Shown here in pieces: positions 1 through 7,312 of a stretch of 20,488 bases of DNA (positions within the stretch are counted from its first letter, which is position 1; the number at the start of each line of letters is the position of its first letter). The notes beneath the pieces are model-generated. The model was not told the origin of the DNA, made no database searches, and worked only from the letters and a program-made list of their open reading frames with translations. The stretch comes from DASZTU01 sp035493835. GTDB taxonomy: Bacteria > Pseudomonadota > Alphaproteobacteria > Rhizobiales > Devosiaceae. The translations under genes were made by a program, and so were the position numbers. The stretch is taken from the NCBI GenBank assembly GCA_035493835.1, contig DATJHO010000046.1:1-20488 (forward strand), given 5' to 3'.

Positions 1-1554
1 CTGTGGGGCATCCGGATCGGTAAGGACGAGGGCGCCGCTGGCGACGGCGCCGGTGCCGGCGGTGGAGCCGGTCGATAGCCCCGCCTCGTCGACGCTGTTG
101 CTGGCGGCGGTCACCACGGGCTGGCCGTTGCTGACGGTGACGTCGAGGGTTGCGGCCGAGGTGTCGCCGTCGCCGTCGGTGATGGTGTAGCTGAAGCTGT
201 CGCTGCCCGAGGCGGTGTTGGCGGTCGCGTGGTAGCTGTAGCTGCCGTCCGCCCCCACCGTCAGGGTGCCATGGGCGCCGGTGACCGTCGTCACCCCGCC
301 CTTGGTCGTCGCATTCGCCCAGCCGATCTTGGCGATGCCGTCGGCGCCGGCGGTGTCGTTGCTCTCGACATTGCCAACAACGCTCTGGCCGGACTGCGCG
401 GCGTTGCCGTCCGCCTGCGCAGCCGGTACGTCATCGACAACGATCACTTGCGTGGTCGCCGAACTGGTGAAGCCGTTGGCGTCCTGGGCGACGACGGGGA
501 TGTTGTCGATGACGGCAGAAAGGGCGGTGCCCCAATCGTGCGGGAAGGCCGAATCGAGGGTGAAGGTCAGTTGCACGGTGCCGGTCGAACCGGCACCGAC
601 AGAGGCGGTGAAGTCGATCGTGACGGTGCCGACCGTGGCGCCGTCTGCCTTGATCTCGAGGTGATGGTCGTCGATACGGTTCACCGTGAACTGCACAGGC
701 GAGCCGTCTTCGTGATTGATGACCGAATTGGTGCCGCCGTTGAGGTTCTCGATGACGATGCCCTGGACGTCGCTGGCGAACCGCACGTCGGTGACGTTGG
801 AGCTGCCAGCCGCGACCGTGATGATGCTGTGGGTTACCTCGCCATTGGCACCGGAGGTGCTGCCGCCCTTATCGAGGTCGGCATCGGAGACCGTTCCGTT
901 GCCGGAATCGATGCTGAGGATCTGGAGCGGGGTCTGAGGCGCCGGCGTGACGAGGTTTGCGAGCGGCTGCTGGAACTGGGGTTGGCCAAAGGCGAGCGCT
1001 GTTGGGGGCAGCAAGTTGCCGATGCCGATGCCGGGCCCGATGCCACCGGGCGTGGGATCGACGTAATTGCCGTGAGCCCCTTCCCCGCCGGCCTGGCCGC
1101 CCGGGCCTTCGGCGGGCTGAATGCCATTGGTCTGAAGAAGGGAGGCAAAGGTCGCCGGCGGAATGGCCACATCGCCGACAAAGACGGTCAGCGCCTGAAT
1201 CGCGCCGTTTGGAATGATGACGACGTGTCCGTCGGGCTGGACGAACTCCAGGTCCTTGCCGACGACCTGCGGGTGGCTCAGATCCGTCCCCGCCGCGAGA
1301 TGAACCGCGCCATGGGCATCGGGTACCGCAGTCGCCGCACCCTGGTTTGCAACTGGGGGATGGCCATTTCCATCGTTCGGCACATTGTCCTGGGCGGGGG
1401 CAGTGGCACCTGGCTGGCCCCCGGCACCGACCGGGGGGGCCGGGGTGTTGGAGCTGGCGGCCTCGGCGATGAGGGCATGCGCTTCGGTCGCAATGCGATC
1501 CGTGTCGTTGACTTCGGTAGTGCCGCCAGATGCAGCGTTTGTCTCGACGGCCAT
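1..1554 (-). CDS. Giant VCBS/T1SS-143 repeat adhesin, N-terminal part (runs off left edge)
   Basis: The minus-strand frame stays open from the start to base 1, so the 3' end lies outside the window; 518 residues are visible. After about 85 Ala/Pro/Gly-rich residues comes a compact segment (about 95-140) containing VQPDGHVVIIPNGA and FVGDVAIPPATFASLL, a pattern I associate with N-termini of alphaproteobacterial T1SS adhesins. Next is a T1SS-143-like repeat (about 175-345) ending in VIVVDDVPAAQADG, then a VCBS/Ig-like repeat with GTLTVGADGSYSYHA and ITDGDGDTSAATLDVTV, then the start of another repeat (SVDEAGLSTGS). Such proteins are secreted by type I machinery, encoded just upstream here, and act as cell-surface or matrix adhesins. 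ATG at 1554 is preferred because GGGGG lies 5 nt before it; an in-frame ATG at 1566 lacks a Shine-Dalgarno sequence. The C-terminal RTX/secretion signal is not visible. Family is firm; exact ligand unknown. Confidence 0.87.
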   Translation of the reverse strand, partial: MAVETNAASGGTTEVNDTDRIATEAHALIAEAASSNTPAPPVGAGGQPGATAPAQDNVPNDGNGHPPVANQGAATAVPDAHGAVHLAAGTDLSHPQVVGKDLEFVQPDGHVVIIPNGAIQALTVFVGDVAIPPATFASLLQTNGIQPAEGPGGQAGGEGAHGNYVDPTPGGIGPGIGIGNLLPPTALAFGQPQFQQPLANLVTPAPQTPLQILSIDSGNGTVSDADLDKGGSTSGANGEVTHSIITVAAGSSNVTDVRFASDVQGIVIENLNGGTNSVINHEDGSPVQFTVNRIDDHHLEIKADGATVGTVTIDFTASVGAGSTGTVQLTFTLDSAFPHDWGTALSAVIDNIPVVAQDANGFTSSATTQVIVVDDVPAAQADGNAAQSGQSVVGNVESNDTAGADGIAKIGWANATTKGGVTTVTGAHGTLTVGADGSYSYHATANTASGSDSFSYTITDGDGDTSAATLDVTVSNGQPVVTAASNSVDEAGLSTGSTAGTGAVASGALVLTDPDAPQ

Positions 1555-1574
1555 CAGAGCCCCCATTGATCAAG

Positions 1575-1591
1575 GTTAAGGTACACTTAAC
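1575..1591 (-). promoter_or_regulatory. Palindromic CtrA-type box in front of the adhesin
   Basis: GTTAAGGTACACTTAAC is a 17-bp sequence with perfect 6-bp inverted arms around a 5-bp centre. It reads TTAA-N7-TTAAC on both strands, the full consensus of the alphaproteobacterial response regulator CtrA. It ends 8 nt before the upstream adhesin ATG (1566) and 20 nt before the preferred one (1554). This is very close to the start for an activator site at -35, so it may be a repressor site, or the transcript may be nearly leaderless. Binding by CtrA is inference from the motif. Confidence 0.6.
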
Positions 1592-1695
1592 TTGGGTTTG
1601 GAGACTAATGCGAGGTTTGGCAATCGGTTAGCCGCGCCGAATATATATCCAGCTATGCAATCGCGCTTCTTTTTTTCTTAACCCTAACGCGACGA

Positions 1696-1717
1696 CATAT
1701 CCCAATATGCGTTTGGG
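1696..1717. repeat. Nested inverted repeats upstream of the adhesin
   Basis: CATAT-CCCA-ATATG (1696-1709) is a perfect 5-bp inverted repeat. It overlaps a second one, CCCAA-N7-TTGGG (1701-1717). Two mutually exclusive pairings in a promoter-proximal gap could be an operator pair or RNA switch-like structure, but arms this short can also arise by chance. Confidence 0.3.
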
Positions 1718-1742
1718 CGCCGACGGGCAGTAATGGCAGTGT

Positions 1743-1759
1743 AAAGGCCGAGTGCGGCC
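1743..1759 (-). terminator. Weak terminator-like hairpin after the LppC-like gene
   Basis: On the minus strand GGCCG-CACT-CGGCC forms a perfect 5-bp GC stem followed by TTTACACT. It sits 9 nt after the stop codon of the lipoprotein gene. The T-run is only three bases, so termination would be partial at best and read-through into the adhesin gene remains possible. Confidence 0.3.
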
Positions 1760-1767
1760 GGCGCGGG

Positions 1768-2892
1768 TCAACTGACCACGGCTATGGAATATTGCCTGGT
1801 GGCGAGCCCGGTCGAGGGGCTGAAGAAAAAAGGGCCGGCCTGTCCTTTGAACCCCTTGGCAGAAGTCATGACCTCTCGGCGATAAGGATTCTTGCCGGCC
1901 ATTTGAGGCAGGGCCAGCGCCAAGATCGTCAGGTCGTAGGCGATGACGCCATCGAGGGTCGGTATATCGGAATAGGCCAGCGCGAACCGGTCGGCAAAGC
2001 TCTTGAGGGAGTCGAGCGGCAGGGTGGGGTACCAGACACCGGTGAAATCGGCCGGATCGAGATAAGCGAGGCCCCAGCCGGCATTGCCGATGACCGGCAG
2101 CTTGGCAAGGTGCGGATCGGTACTTCTGGCCTGCAACACCAATTGCGCGAGATCGGGGCTGACCGCCAGCATGAGCGCGGAGGGCGCAGGCCCACCGCTG
2201 GCGGCGAAAGCAATTGTGGCCAGCGCCTTGTCGGGCGAAACGATGTGCGCAGGGCGGACGGCAATGCCCGCTCGGCCCGCTGCGGCGGCTGTTGCGGCTC
2301 CCACCAACTCGCTGCCGTACTGGCTGGATGTGGCAATGACGATGGCGGTGTAGCCTCTCGCTTTCATCTCCTTGACCGCGACTTCGGCCTGTTGGTCGTA
2401 GTCAACGCCGGCACCATAGACTTGTCGGTCGAGGTCGGCTGTGCGGCCGAGCGACAGGACCGGGATGGATTTCCCGGAGAGGGCCTTCATCAGGCCAGCG
2501 GTCGCCATGTCCCCTACCGGCCCCACCACGGCGCCCACGCCGGCCGTTTCCACCGCCTCTGCCGCCGCGAGTAGCGACGGAGTGTCCTGCACGCCCCTCA
2601 CCAGGATGGAGGCCCGACCGATAGAGAGATCATTGAGAGCCAGCTTGGCCGCGAAATAGATCGAGTTCGGCGCCCCACCGCTCAGATTGCCGATCTCGTC
2701 CGTGGCGAGCAGCCCGACAACGGCCGGCCCGTTGCCCAGTTGGTCCGTGCTCGGCGTGAAGGCTGAAGCCGGTGCCTTCACGTCGGGCCCGGGGGCATCG
2801 CCCATAAGCGTTCCGTCCATGGCACAGCCGGAGAGGGCGGCGCCCCCCAGCCCGGCGGCAGAGGTGATCATGAAGGCGCGTCTCGTAAACAC
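1768..2892 (-). CDS. Tat-targeted lipoprotein, LppC/penicillin-binding-protein-activator-like periplasmic binding fold
   Basis: The 374-residue product begins at GTG 2892, chosen because it yields a complete export signal: TRRAFM (3-8, matching the twin-arginine S/T-R-R-x-F-L motif), a short hydrophobic stretch, and the lipobox LSGC with Cys23. The downstream ATG (2871) would remove the twin arginines; longer starts run into the preceding gene. The mature part reads as a type 1 periplasmic-binding fold of the LppC/Peripla_BP_6 type: GPAVVGLLATDEIG, then GVGAVVGPVG, SIPVLSLGRTAD, a second lobe with LPVIGNAGWG, and a C-terminus FFFSPSTGLATRQYSIAVV typical of this family. LpoA-like members stimulate peptidoglycan synthases, but most alphaproteobacterial homologues are uncharacterised. 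Its place between secretion genes and adhesin suggests an envelope role in adhesin export or sensing; that is inference. Confidence 0.77.
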   Translation of the reverse strand: MFTRRAFMITSAAGLGGAALSGCAMDGTLMGDAPGPDVKAPASAFTPSTDQLGNGPAVVGLLATDEIGNLSGGAPNSIYFAAKLALNDLSIGRASILVRGVQDTPSLLAAAEAVETAGVGAVVGPVGDMATAGLMKALSGKSIPVLSLGRTADLDRQVYGAGVDYDQQAEVAVKEMKARGYTAIVIATSSQYGSELVGAATAAAAGRAGIAVRPAHIVSPDKALATIAFAASGGPAPSALMLAVSPDLAQLVLQARSTDPHLAKLPVIGNAGWGLAYLDPADFTGVWYPTLPLDSLKSFADRFALAYSDIPTLDGVIAYDLTILALALPQMAGKNPYRREVMTSAKGFKGQAGPFFFSPSTGLATRQYSIAVVS

Positions 2893-2947
2893 TGAGGCAA
2901 ACCCGGGGTTGAAATTGAAATTGGTCGCGGCCGGCGGCGGGAACGGC

Positions 2948-3577
2948 CTAGGACAAGATGTAGCCGACGAGCACGGGAACCGGCGCGGACGGCACACGCA
3001 AGATCCTTGCCTGACCACGGCGCTGCCGGGCATCGACCTGCACCAGATAGCCGCATCTGGCTTCGCCTGACGGCTGGCGGAGCCGCGCAAAGAGCTCATC
3101 GACCGGGACGTCCAGGGTCAATTGGATCAAGTCCGCCGACAGGTTCTGGCTGGTGCTTTCGGCGGTCGCCCGCACGATCTGGATGAATTCGGCATTGGCT
3201 TCCCGCAATTTCTTGTCCCGGTCAACGACAAAGGCCGGCGCCGGCGCCTTGAGCAGCAGCCGGACCACCTCGGCGCCCGGGAGCCTTTCGCCGATCGCCA
3301 GAAGCTCGTCAGCTTGCGCGCTTGCGACATAGCATCTCAGCGCGCTGGCGGCATTGGCCTCGGTTCCGACTGCTTCCTCGAGAATGGAATCGATGAGTTC
3401 GGAGCGTCTGACCCCCCGCTTGGCCGCCAACTGCGATAGAAGCGACCAGAATTGGGTCTCGAGACGCAGACCCTTGCGGCCCGAGGACAGATTGACTGCC
3501 TTGAACTGGGGGGCTGTGGCACTGGCGAGCGATGGCCCAGCCGGACTGTCGGCGATTTTCCCCTGCTGATAGTTCAT
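2948..3577 (-). CDS. Ribbon-helix-helix (RHH_4) and PAS-like domain fusion, putative regulator
   Basis: The product is 209 residues from ATG 3577, 11 nt after the HlyD stop; a start at 3616 would overlap that gene. Residues 34-85 (GRKGLRLETQFW, then LAAKRGVRRSELI) match the RHH_4-type ribbon-helix-helix of alphaproteobacteria, a DNA-binding fold in which the R-K-G-L-R-L strand contacts DNA. Residues about 105-205 resemble a PAS domain, with the typical opening APAPAFVVDRDKKLREANAEF and later hydrophobic strands. No transmembrane segment or output enzyme is present, so it is probably a cytoplasmic transcription factor with a sensory module. It lies in the secretion operon and directly before the lipoprotein/adhesin genes, which suggests local control of adhesin expression. 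The PAS assignment rests on sequence pattern only; ligand unknown. Confidence 0.8.
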   Translation of the reverse strand: MNYQQGKIADSPAGPSLASATAPQFKAVNLSSGRKGLRLETQFWSLLSQLAAKRGVRRSELIDSILEEAVGTEANAASALRCYVASAQADELLAIGERLPGAEVVRLLLKAPAPAFVVDRDKKLREANAEFIQIVRATAESTSQNLSADLIQLTLDVPVDELFARLRQPSGEARCGYLVQVDARQRRGQARILRVPSAPVPVLVGYILS

Positions 3578-3588
3578 GGTGGGTCCGC

Positions 3589-4917
3589 TCACCGTTCGCG
3601 CAGGGCGTCGGTCCACGCCTTGTTGATGGGTTTCAGCAGGTACTGAAGCACCGTCTTGTTGCCGGTGACGATTTCGACGTCCGTGACCATGCCGGGCAGG
3701 ATCGGCAGCGTTTCCCCGTGGTACTGGATGCTCGACTTGTCGGTCGTCAGCAGCACGACGTAGTAGGTCTCGCGCGTGTTGGGGTCGACGATGCTATCGG
3801 CCGAGACCGTCTGCACCGCACCCGCGAGTCCGCCGAAAATCGAGAAGTCATAGGCCGTCAGCTTGATGGTCGCCTTTTGTCCCGGCACCACGAAGGCAAC
3901 GTCCGAAGGCTTCAGTCGCGCTTCCACCTGAAGCTTTTCGCTAACCGGCACGATATCCATCAGGCGGGAGCCGGCGTTGACGAAGGCGCCGATGGTATTG
4001 ACGGCAAGCTCGTTGACGATGCCGTCGACGGGGGAGCGGATTTCGGTGCGCGTCACCTGGTCGGCGGCGCCGTTCAGCGCCTGCTGCGCCGAGGCGAGAT
4101 CCGCCAGGTGCTGGGTCAGGTCGCTTAGGGCCTGTTCGCGAAACTGCAAATCGGCCTGGTTCACCTGGAGTTGGGCTTCCGACAGGGCCGCCCTCAGTCC
4201 CCCGACGGCGTCGGTGATGGCCTGGAGCTGGCCTTGCAGATCGGCGACGTCACGCTGGGACGCGATATATTCGGTCTGCGAGACAAGGTTCTTCTTGGCC
4301 AACGGGGCCAGAAGGTCGAGGTTCTTGTTGGCGAGCCCCAGGCTGTCCTTGAGCCGGGTCTGGTTCGAAAGCGCCTGGTTCAGATCACCCTGCTTCTGCT
4401 CGACGCGTTGCCCAAGCACGCCCTTGCCCTGGGCGAGATTGGCCGCCCGCACCTCGAGCAGGCTCTGTTCGTTCTTGCATACATCCGGTGCCGCCTGCCG
4501 GACGTCGTCGGGGCAGACATAGCCTTCGGCTGCCTTGCCCGCAGACTCGATCCTCAGGCGCGCCACCTGGGCCTCGAGTGCCCACACCTTCGTGCGCACC
4601 TCACCCGCAGAGGAGGCGGTCGAGGTGTCGTCCAGCCGGGCGAGTATCTCGCCCTTCTTCACCTGCTGGCCCACCCGCACCAGGATCTGGGAAACGACCC
4701 CGGAGACGCCGTTCTGGATCACCTGGGTCTTGCCGGAGGGAATGACCCTGCCCTCCGCCCGACTGACCTCGTCGACCATGGCGAGCGACGCCCAGATGAG
4801 GGCCAAGGTCATGAAGATGGCGATGATCCCCGTGACCGACAGCCAGAAGCGCGGCGGCCGATCATGGTGGATGGGAGGCTCGATGCTGAGTTCCGGCAAC
4901 GGTGCGCGCGCATCCAT
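3589..4917 (-). CDS. HlyD-family type I secretion periplasmic adaptor (LapC-like)
   Basis: At 442 residues this is a normal-length membrane-fusion protein bridging the ABC exporter to the outer-membrane channel. A short cytoplasmic N-terminus is followed by one membrane helix (24-48, FWLSVTGIIAIFMTLALIWA). Next comes the first biotinyl/lipoyl half-motif (GVVSQILVRVGQQVKKGEIL), a long Gln/Ala-rich coiled-coil hairpin (about 110-290), the second half-motif (IRSPVDGIVNELAVNTIGAF), a beta-barrel region, and the HlyD-type C-terminus LPILPGMVTDVEIVTG. The ATG overlaps the stop of the ABC exporter gene by one base (TGATG), so translation of the two is probably coupled. It very likely exports the giant adhesin encoded downstream. 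Confidence 0.96.
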   Translation of the reverse strand: MDARAPLPELSIEPPIHHDRPPRFWLSVTGIIAIFMTLALIWASLAMVDEVSRAEGRVIPSGKTQVIQNGVSGVVSQILVRVGQQVKKGEILARLDDTSTASSAGEVRTKVWALEAQVARLRIESAGKAAEGYVCPDDVRQAAPDVCKNEQSLLEVRAANLAQGKGVLGQRVEQKQGDLNQALSNQTRLKDSLGLANKNLDLLAPLAKKNLVSQTEYIASQRDVADLQGQLQAITDAVGGLRAALSEAQLQVNQADLQFREQALSDLTQHLADLASAQQALNGAADQVTRTEIRSPVDGIVNELAVNTIGAFVNAGSRLMDIVPVSEKLQVEARLKPSDVAFVVPGQKATIKLTAYDFSIFGGLAGAVQTVSADSIVDPNTRETYYVVLLTTDKSSIQYHGETLPILPGMVTDVEIVTGNKTVLQYLLKPINKAWTDALRER

Positions 4918-7235
4918 CAGCCTTCTCCCCCGGAGGCCTTGAGCTTGTTCAGCACCGCGTCCCGCGGTCCGTCGGCGACGATATGGCCGTTGTCGATCAC
5001 GATCAGGCGGGTCACCAGCGACAGCAGGCTGAAGCGGTGCGTTGCGATCAGCACCGTGCTGTCGGGTGCGAGGCTCTGGTGCAAATGCTCGATGAGCTGT
5101 CGCTCGGTCGCAAGGTCCATGGAACTGGACGGCTCGTCCAGGAACAGGATCTTGGGATCAACGAGCAGGGTGCGCGCCAGCGCGATCGCCTGCCGCTGCC
5201 CGCCGGAAAGCAGGTTGCCGCGCTCGCCGACAGGCATGTCGTAGCCGAGCGGGTGACGGGAGACGAACTGCTCCACCCCGGCCCGGCGTGCGATATCGAC
5301 GATCTTGTCATCCGAAGCCGTCGGATCGGCAAAGACGATGTTCTCCTTGACGGTCCCATTGAACAGTTCGGGGTCCTGCAGCAGGAAGCCGACCTGCCGG
5401 CGGAGCTCTGCCGGATGATATTGGCCGAGCGATACGCCGTCGACCAGCACCTCTCCCTCCGAAGGTTCGAAGAAATGCACCAGCAGTCGCCCGACCGTGG
5501 TCTTGCCCGATCCCACGCGACCTATGACTCCGACTTTCTCGCCCGGATTGATGGTGAAAGAGACCTGGTCCAGCACGAACTGCTTGGCGCCCGGATAGGC
5601 GAACCGCACCTTGTTGAACTCGATCTTGCCGGATTTGATGCTGCGCGTGACGAAGCCTTTGTGGACCGTCCGCTCGTCCGGCAGGTTCATGATGGAATCG
5701 AGCACGCGATAGGCTTCGATCGCGCCGCGCGTCCGCAACAGCGCCGATGAGATTTGCGCGATTGGCCCGATCAGCCGGTTGGAGAGCATCATCGCGGCGA
5801 TAATGGCGCCGGTGGTTATCTTGCTATCCGCGAAGCTGTAGCTGCCCCCGATGATGATGGACACCATGGCCAATTGCCCGAGCACCGCGGTGATCTGGCT
5901 GGCCACCGCCTGATACCATTTGATCTTGTTGTGGGTTTCCGACGAGGCGAGAACCGAGTTCTCCCACCGGCGCAGAAACTGCCCTTCCGCCCGGTTCGCC
6001 TTTACCGTTTGAACGGCGGAGAGCGATTCGATGAGGATGGCATTCCGGCTGCCGCTCTCTGCGAGCGCCGCCCGAATAGCGGCGCCAGACCTGATGCCTA
6101 TCGCCAGCGTCGCGAGAATAGCCGTGATCGAGGCGGCGAGGGGAAAAAGCACTACCCAGCCGATCAGCGAGCCGATCACAAACACGAACAAGCCCATGAA
6201 CAGGATGTCCACGAACATGACCACAGTGCTCGAGGTGAAAAAATCCCGCAACACCTCGTACTGGGAGATCTTATTGACGAAGGCGCCGGTAGATCCGGGG
6301 CGCGTCGCCAGGTCAGCATTCATCACCCGGTCGAACAGAGCCGAGGACATGCGGAAATCAATCTTGCGACCGACATAGTCGATCACCGCGCCGCGCGCCA
6401 GCTTGAGCAGCAGATCAAAGATCTGGACCATTACCAAGCCGATCGCGAGCACCCAGAGCGTCGCCATGGCCTTGTTAGGCAGCACCCGGTCATAAACGTT
6501 CATAGTAAAGAGCGGCATGGCGATCGCGAACAGGTTCACGAACACCGCCGCCAGGATTACGTTGGCGATGCTGGTGCCGTGACCGGACAGCGCGGCGCGG
6601 AGCCAATGGCGCGGCTGGATCCGGGCTTCGGTATCCCGGGCACCATCGAGCCCGACACTGTCGAAGGCCGGCTTGACCAGGACCAGGCTGCGCCGGCGTT
6701 TCGGACGCGCCCGTTCCGGTGAGACGATCACATCCATCCCGGTTTGCGGATCGAAGCCGCGAAGATCGCCCGAGGGCAGGCGCGCAACCGCGATGACCAG
6801 CGTCCCATAATCGTCCTGGAGCAGGGCCGGCATATCGAAGTCGGCGAGATCGTCGAGGCGACGCTTCGCCTGAACGCAAGCTAGACCGACGCGCTCGAGT
6901 GCGCGCGGTAGCAATTGCATGCTGACGCGCCCATCCTGCAAGGGAAGGCCTGCCAGCAAAACGTCCGAGGAGACCGGTCGCCCCCAAGTTCTCGCCAGGT
7001 ATTGCAGCGCGGCTAGCAATGGATCGGCGGCGCCGGCGGGCGCCTGGCGCCCGACTTCTCCAGAACCTACGTGCTCAGCCCAAGTATCTATTGAGATCGT
7101 ATTACCTAAAGTTGTATTGGCACGCCGACCCGCCGGACGGCGGCGCCATTTCGCGATAAAGCGGTCGTAGCGACTAATGTTACGGACGCCTCCAACCGTC
7201 TCCCGGTCGGGCGCCCGCACCTCTTGCTCGTCCAT
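4917..7235 (-). CDS. Type I secretion ABC permease/ATPase (LapB/LssB-type) with degenerate C39 domain
   Basis: The 772-residue protein energises type I secretion. Residues about 70-190 form a peptidase-C39-like domain (DPLLAALQYLARTWGRPVS) in which the catalytic Cys position is not Cys. Such domains bind substrate rather than cleave it, which fits non-bacteriocin RTX/adhesin exporters. Residues about 215-520 are the six-helix exporter membrane domain. The nucleotide-binding domain has Walker A GRVGSGKTT (572-580), the signature LSGGQ (676-680), Walker B ILFLDEP (696-702) and the switch His733. The first 65 residues are a basic, unusual N-terminal extension (KWRRRPAGRR). ATG 7235 has GGGA upstream and a good promoter-like sequence ends 22 nt before it. 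It is the first gene of the exporter-adaptor-regulator-lipoprotein run. Confidence 0.97.
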   Translation of the reverse strand: MDEQEVRAPDRETVGGVRNISRYDRFIAKWRRRPAGRRANTTLGNTISIDTWAEHVGSGEVGRQAPAGAADPLLAALQYLARTWGRPVSSDVLLAGLPLQDGRVSMQLLPRALERVGLACVQAKRRLDDLADFDMPALLQDDYGTLVIAVARLPSGDLRGFDPQTGMDVIVSPERARPKRRRSLVLVKPAFDSVGLDGARDTEARIQPRHWLRAALSGHGTSIANVILAAVFVNLFAIAMPLFTMNVYDRVLPNKAMATLWVLAIGLVMVQIFDLLLKLARGAVIDYVGRKIDFRMSSALFDRVMNADLATRPGSTGAFVNKISQYEVLRDFFTSSTVVMFVDILFMGLFVFVIGSLIGWVVLFPLAASITAILATLAIGIRSGAAIRAALAESGSRNAILIESLSAVQTVKANRAEGQFLRRWENSVLASSETHNKIKWYQAVASQITAVLGQLAMVSIIIGGSYSFADSKITTGAIIAAMMLSNRLIGPIAQISSALLRTRGAIEAYRVLDSIMNLPDERTVHKGFVTRSIKSGKIEFNKVRFAYPGAKQFVLDQVSFTINPGEKVGVIGRVGSGKTTVGRLLVHFFEPSEGEVLVDGVSLGQYHPAELRRQVGFLLQDPELFNGTVKENIVFADPTASDDKIVDIARRAGVEQFVSRHPLGYDMPVGERGNLLSGGQRQAIALARTLLVDPKILFLDEPSSSMDLATERQLIEHLHQSLAPDSTVLIATHRFSLLSLVTRLIVIDNGHIVADGPRDAVLNKLKASGGEG

Positions 7236-7257
7236 AAGTGAATTCCCAGTTTTGAAT

Positions 7258-7287
7258 ACTATACATCTGGCTGGGCAGCGGTCACAA
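7258..7287 (-). promoter_or_regulatory. Candidate sigma-70-type promoter for the exporter operon
   Basis: On the minus strand TTGTGA (7287-7282) and TATAGT (7263-7258) are separated by 18 bp. The -10 matches 5 of 6 consensus bases and the -35 matches 4 of 6. The predicted start near 7250 gives a leader of about 15 nt before the exporter ATG. No CtrA-like TTAA-N7-TTAA site is present here, unlike the adhesin and algD regions. Confidence 0.5.
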
Positions 7288-7290
7288 CGG

Positions 7291-7308
7291 GGGCTTCACT
7301 AGAAGCCC
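7291..7308 (-). other. Stem-loop between the TolC and exporter genes
   Basis: GGGCTTC-ACTA-GAAGCCC is a perfect 7-bp stem with a 4-nt loop, 4 nt after the TolC stop codon and just upstream of the candidate exporter promoter. It is not followed by a T-run on the minus strand, so it is either a Rho-type or weak terminator or an mRNA 3'-end stabiliser that separates the two transcripts. Confidence 0.45.
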
Positions 7309-7312
7309 GAGT

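Larger units (their letters stand above)
1592..1767. other. Adhesin upstream region
   Basis: This gap separates the adhesin from the preceding lipoprotein gene and is more AT-rich than its surroundings. It carries an ATATATAT run at 1641-1648 that could supply a -10 element on the minus strand (TATATT, 1645-1640), but I see no -35 at the right distance. It also carries the nested inverted repeats listed separately. A promoter for the adhesin is likely here; its exact position is not resolved. Confidence 0.4.

Noticed and set aside
1291..1302. LAAG at adhesin residues 86-89 as a LapG-type protease cleavage site
   Set aside because: The preceding 85 residues do not resemble a LapA retention module, and no LapG or LapD gene is visible; a lone AAG in an Ala-rich stretch is weak evidence.
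229..1569. Long plus-strand open frame of 446 codons opposite the adhesin
   Set aside because: It is the antisense shadow of the adhesin frame; its translation is Arg/Gly/Asp-rich low-complexity sequence, while the minus strand gives clear VCBS repeats.
2893..3099. Longer N-terminus of the LppC-like protein starting near 3099
   Set aside because: It overlaps the RHH-PAS gene out of frame and would place the Tat signal and lipobox more than 70 residues into the chain.
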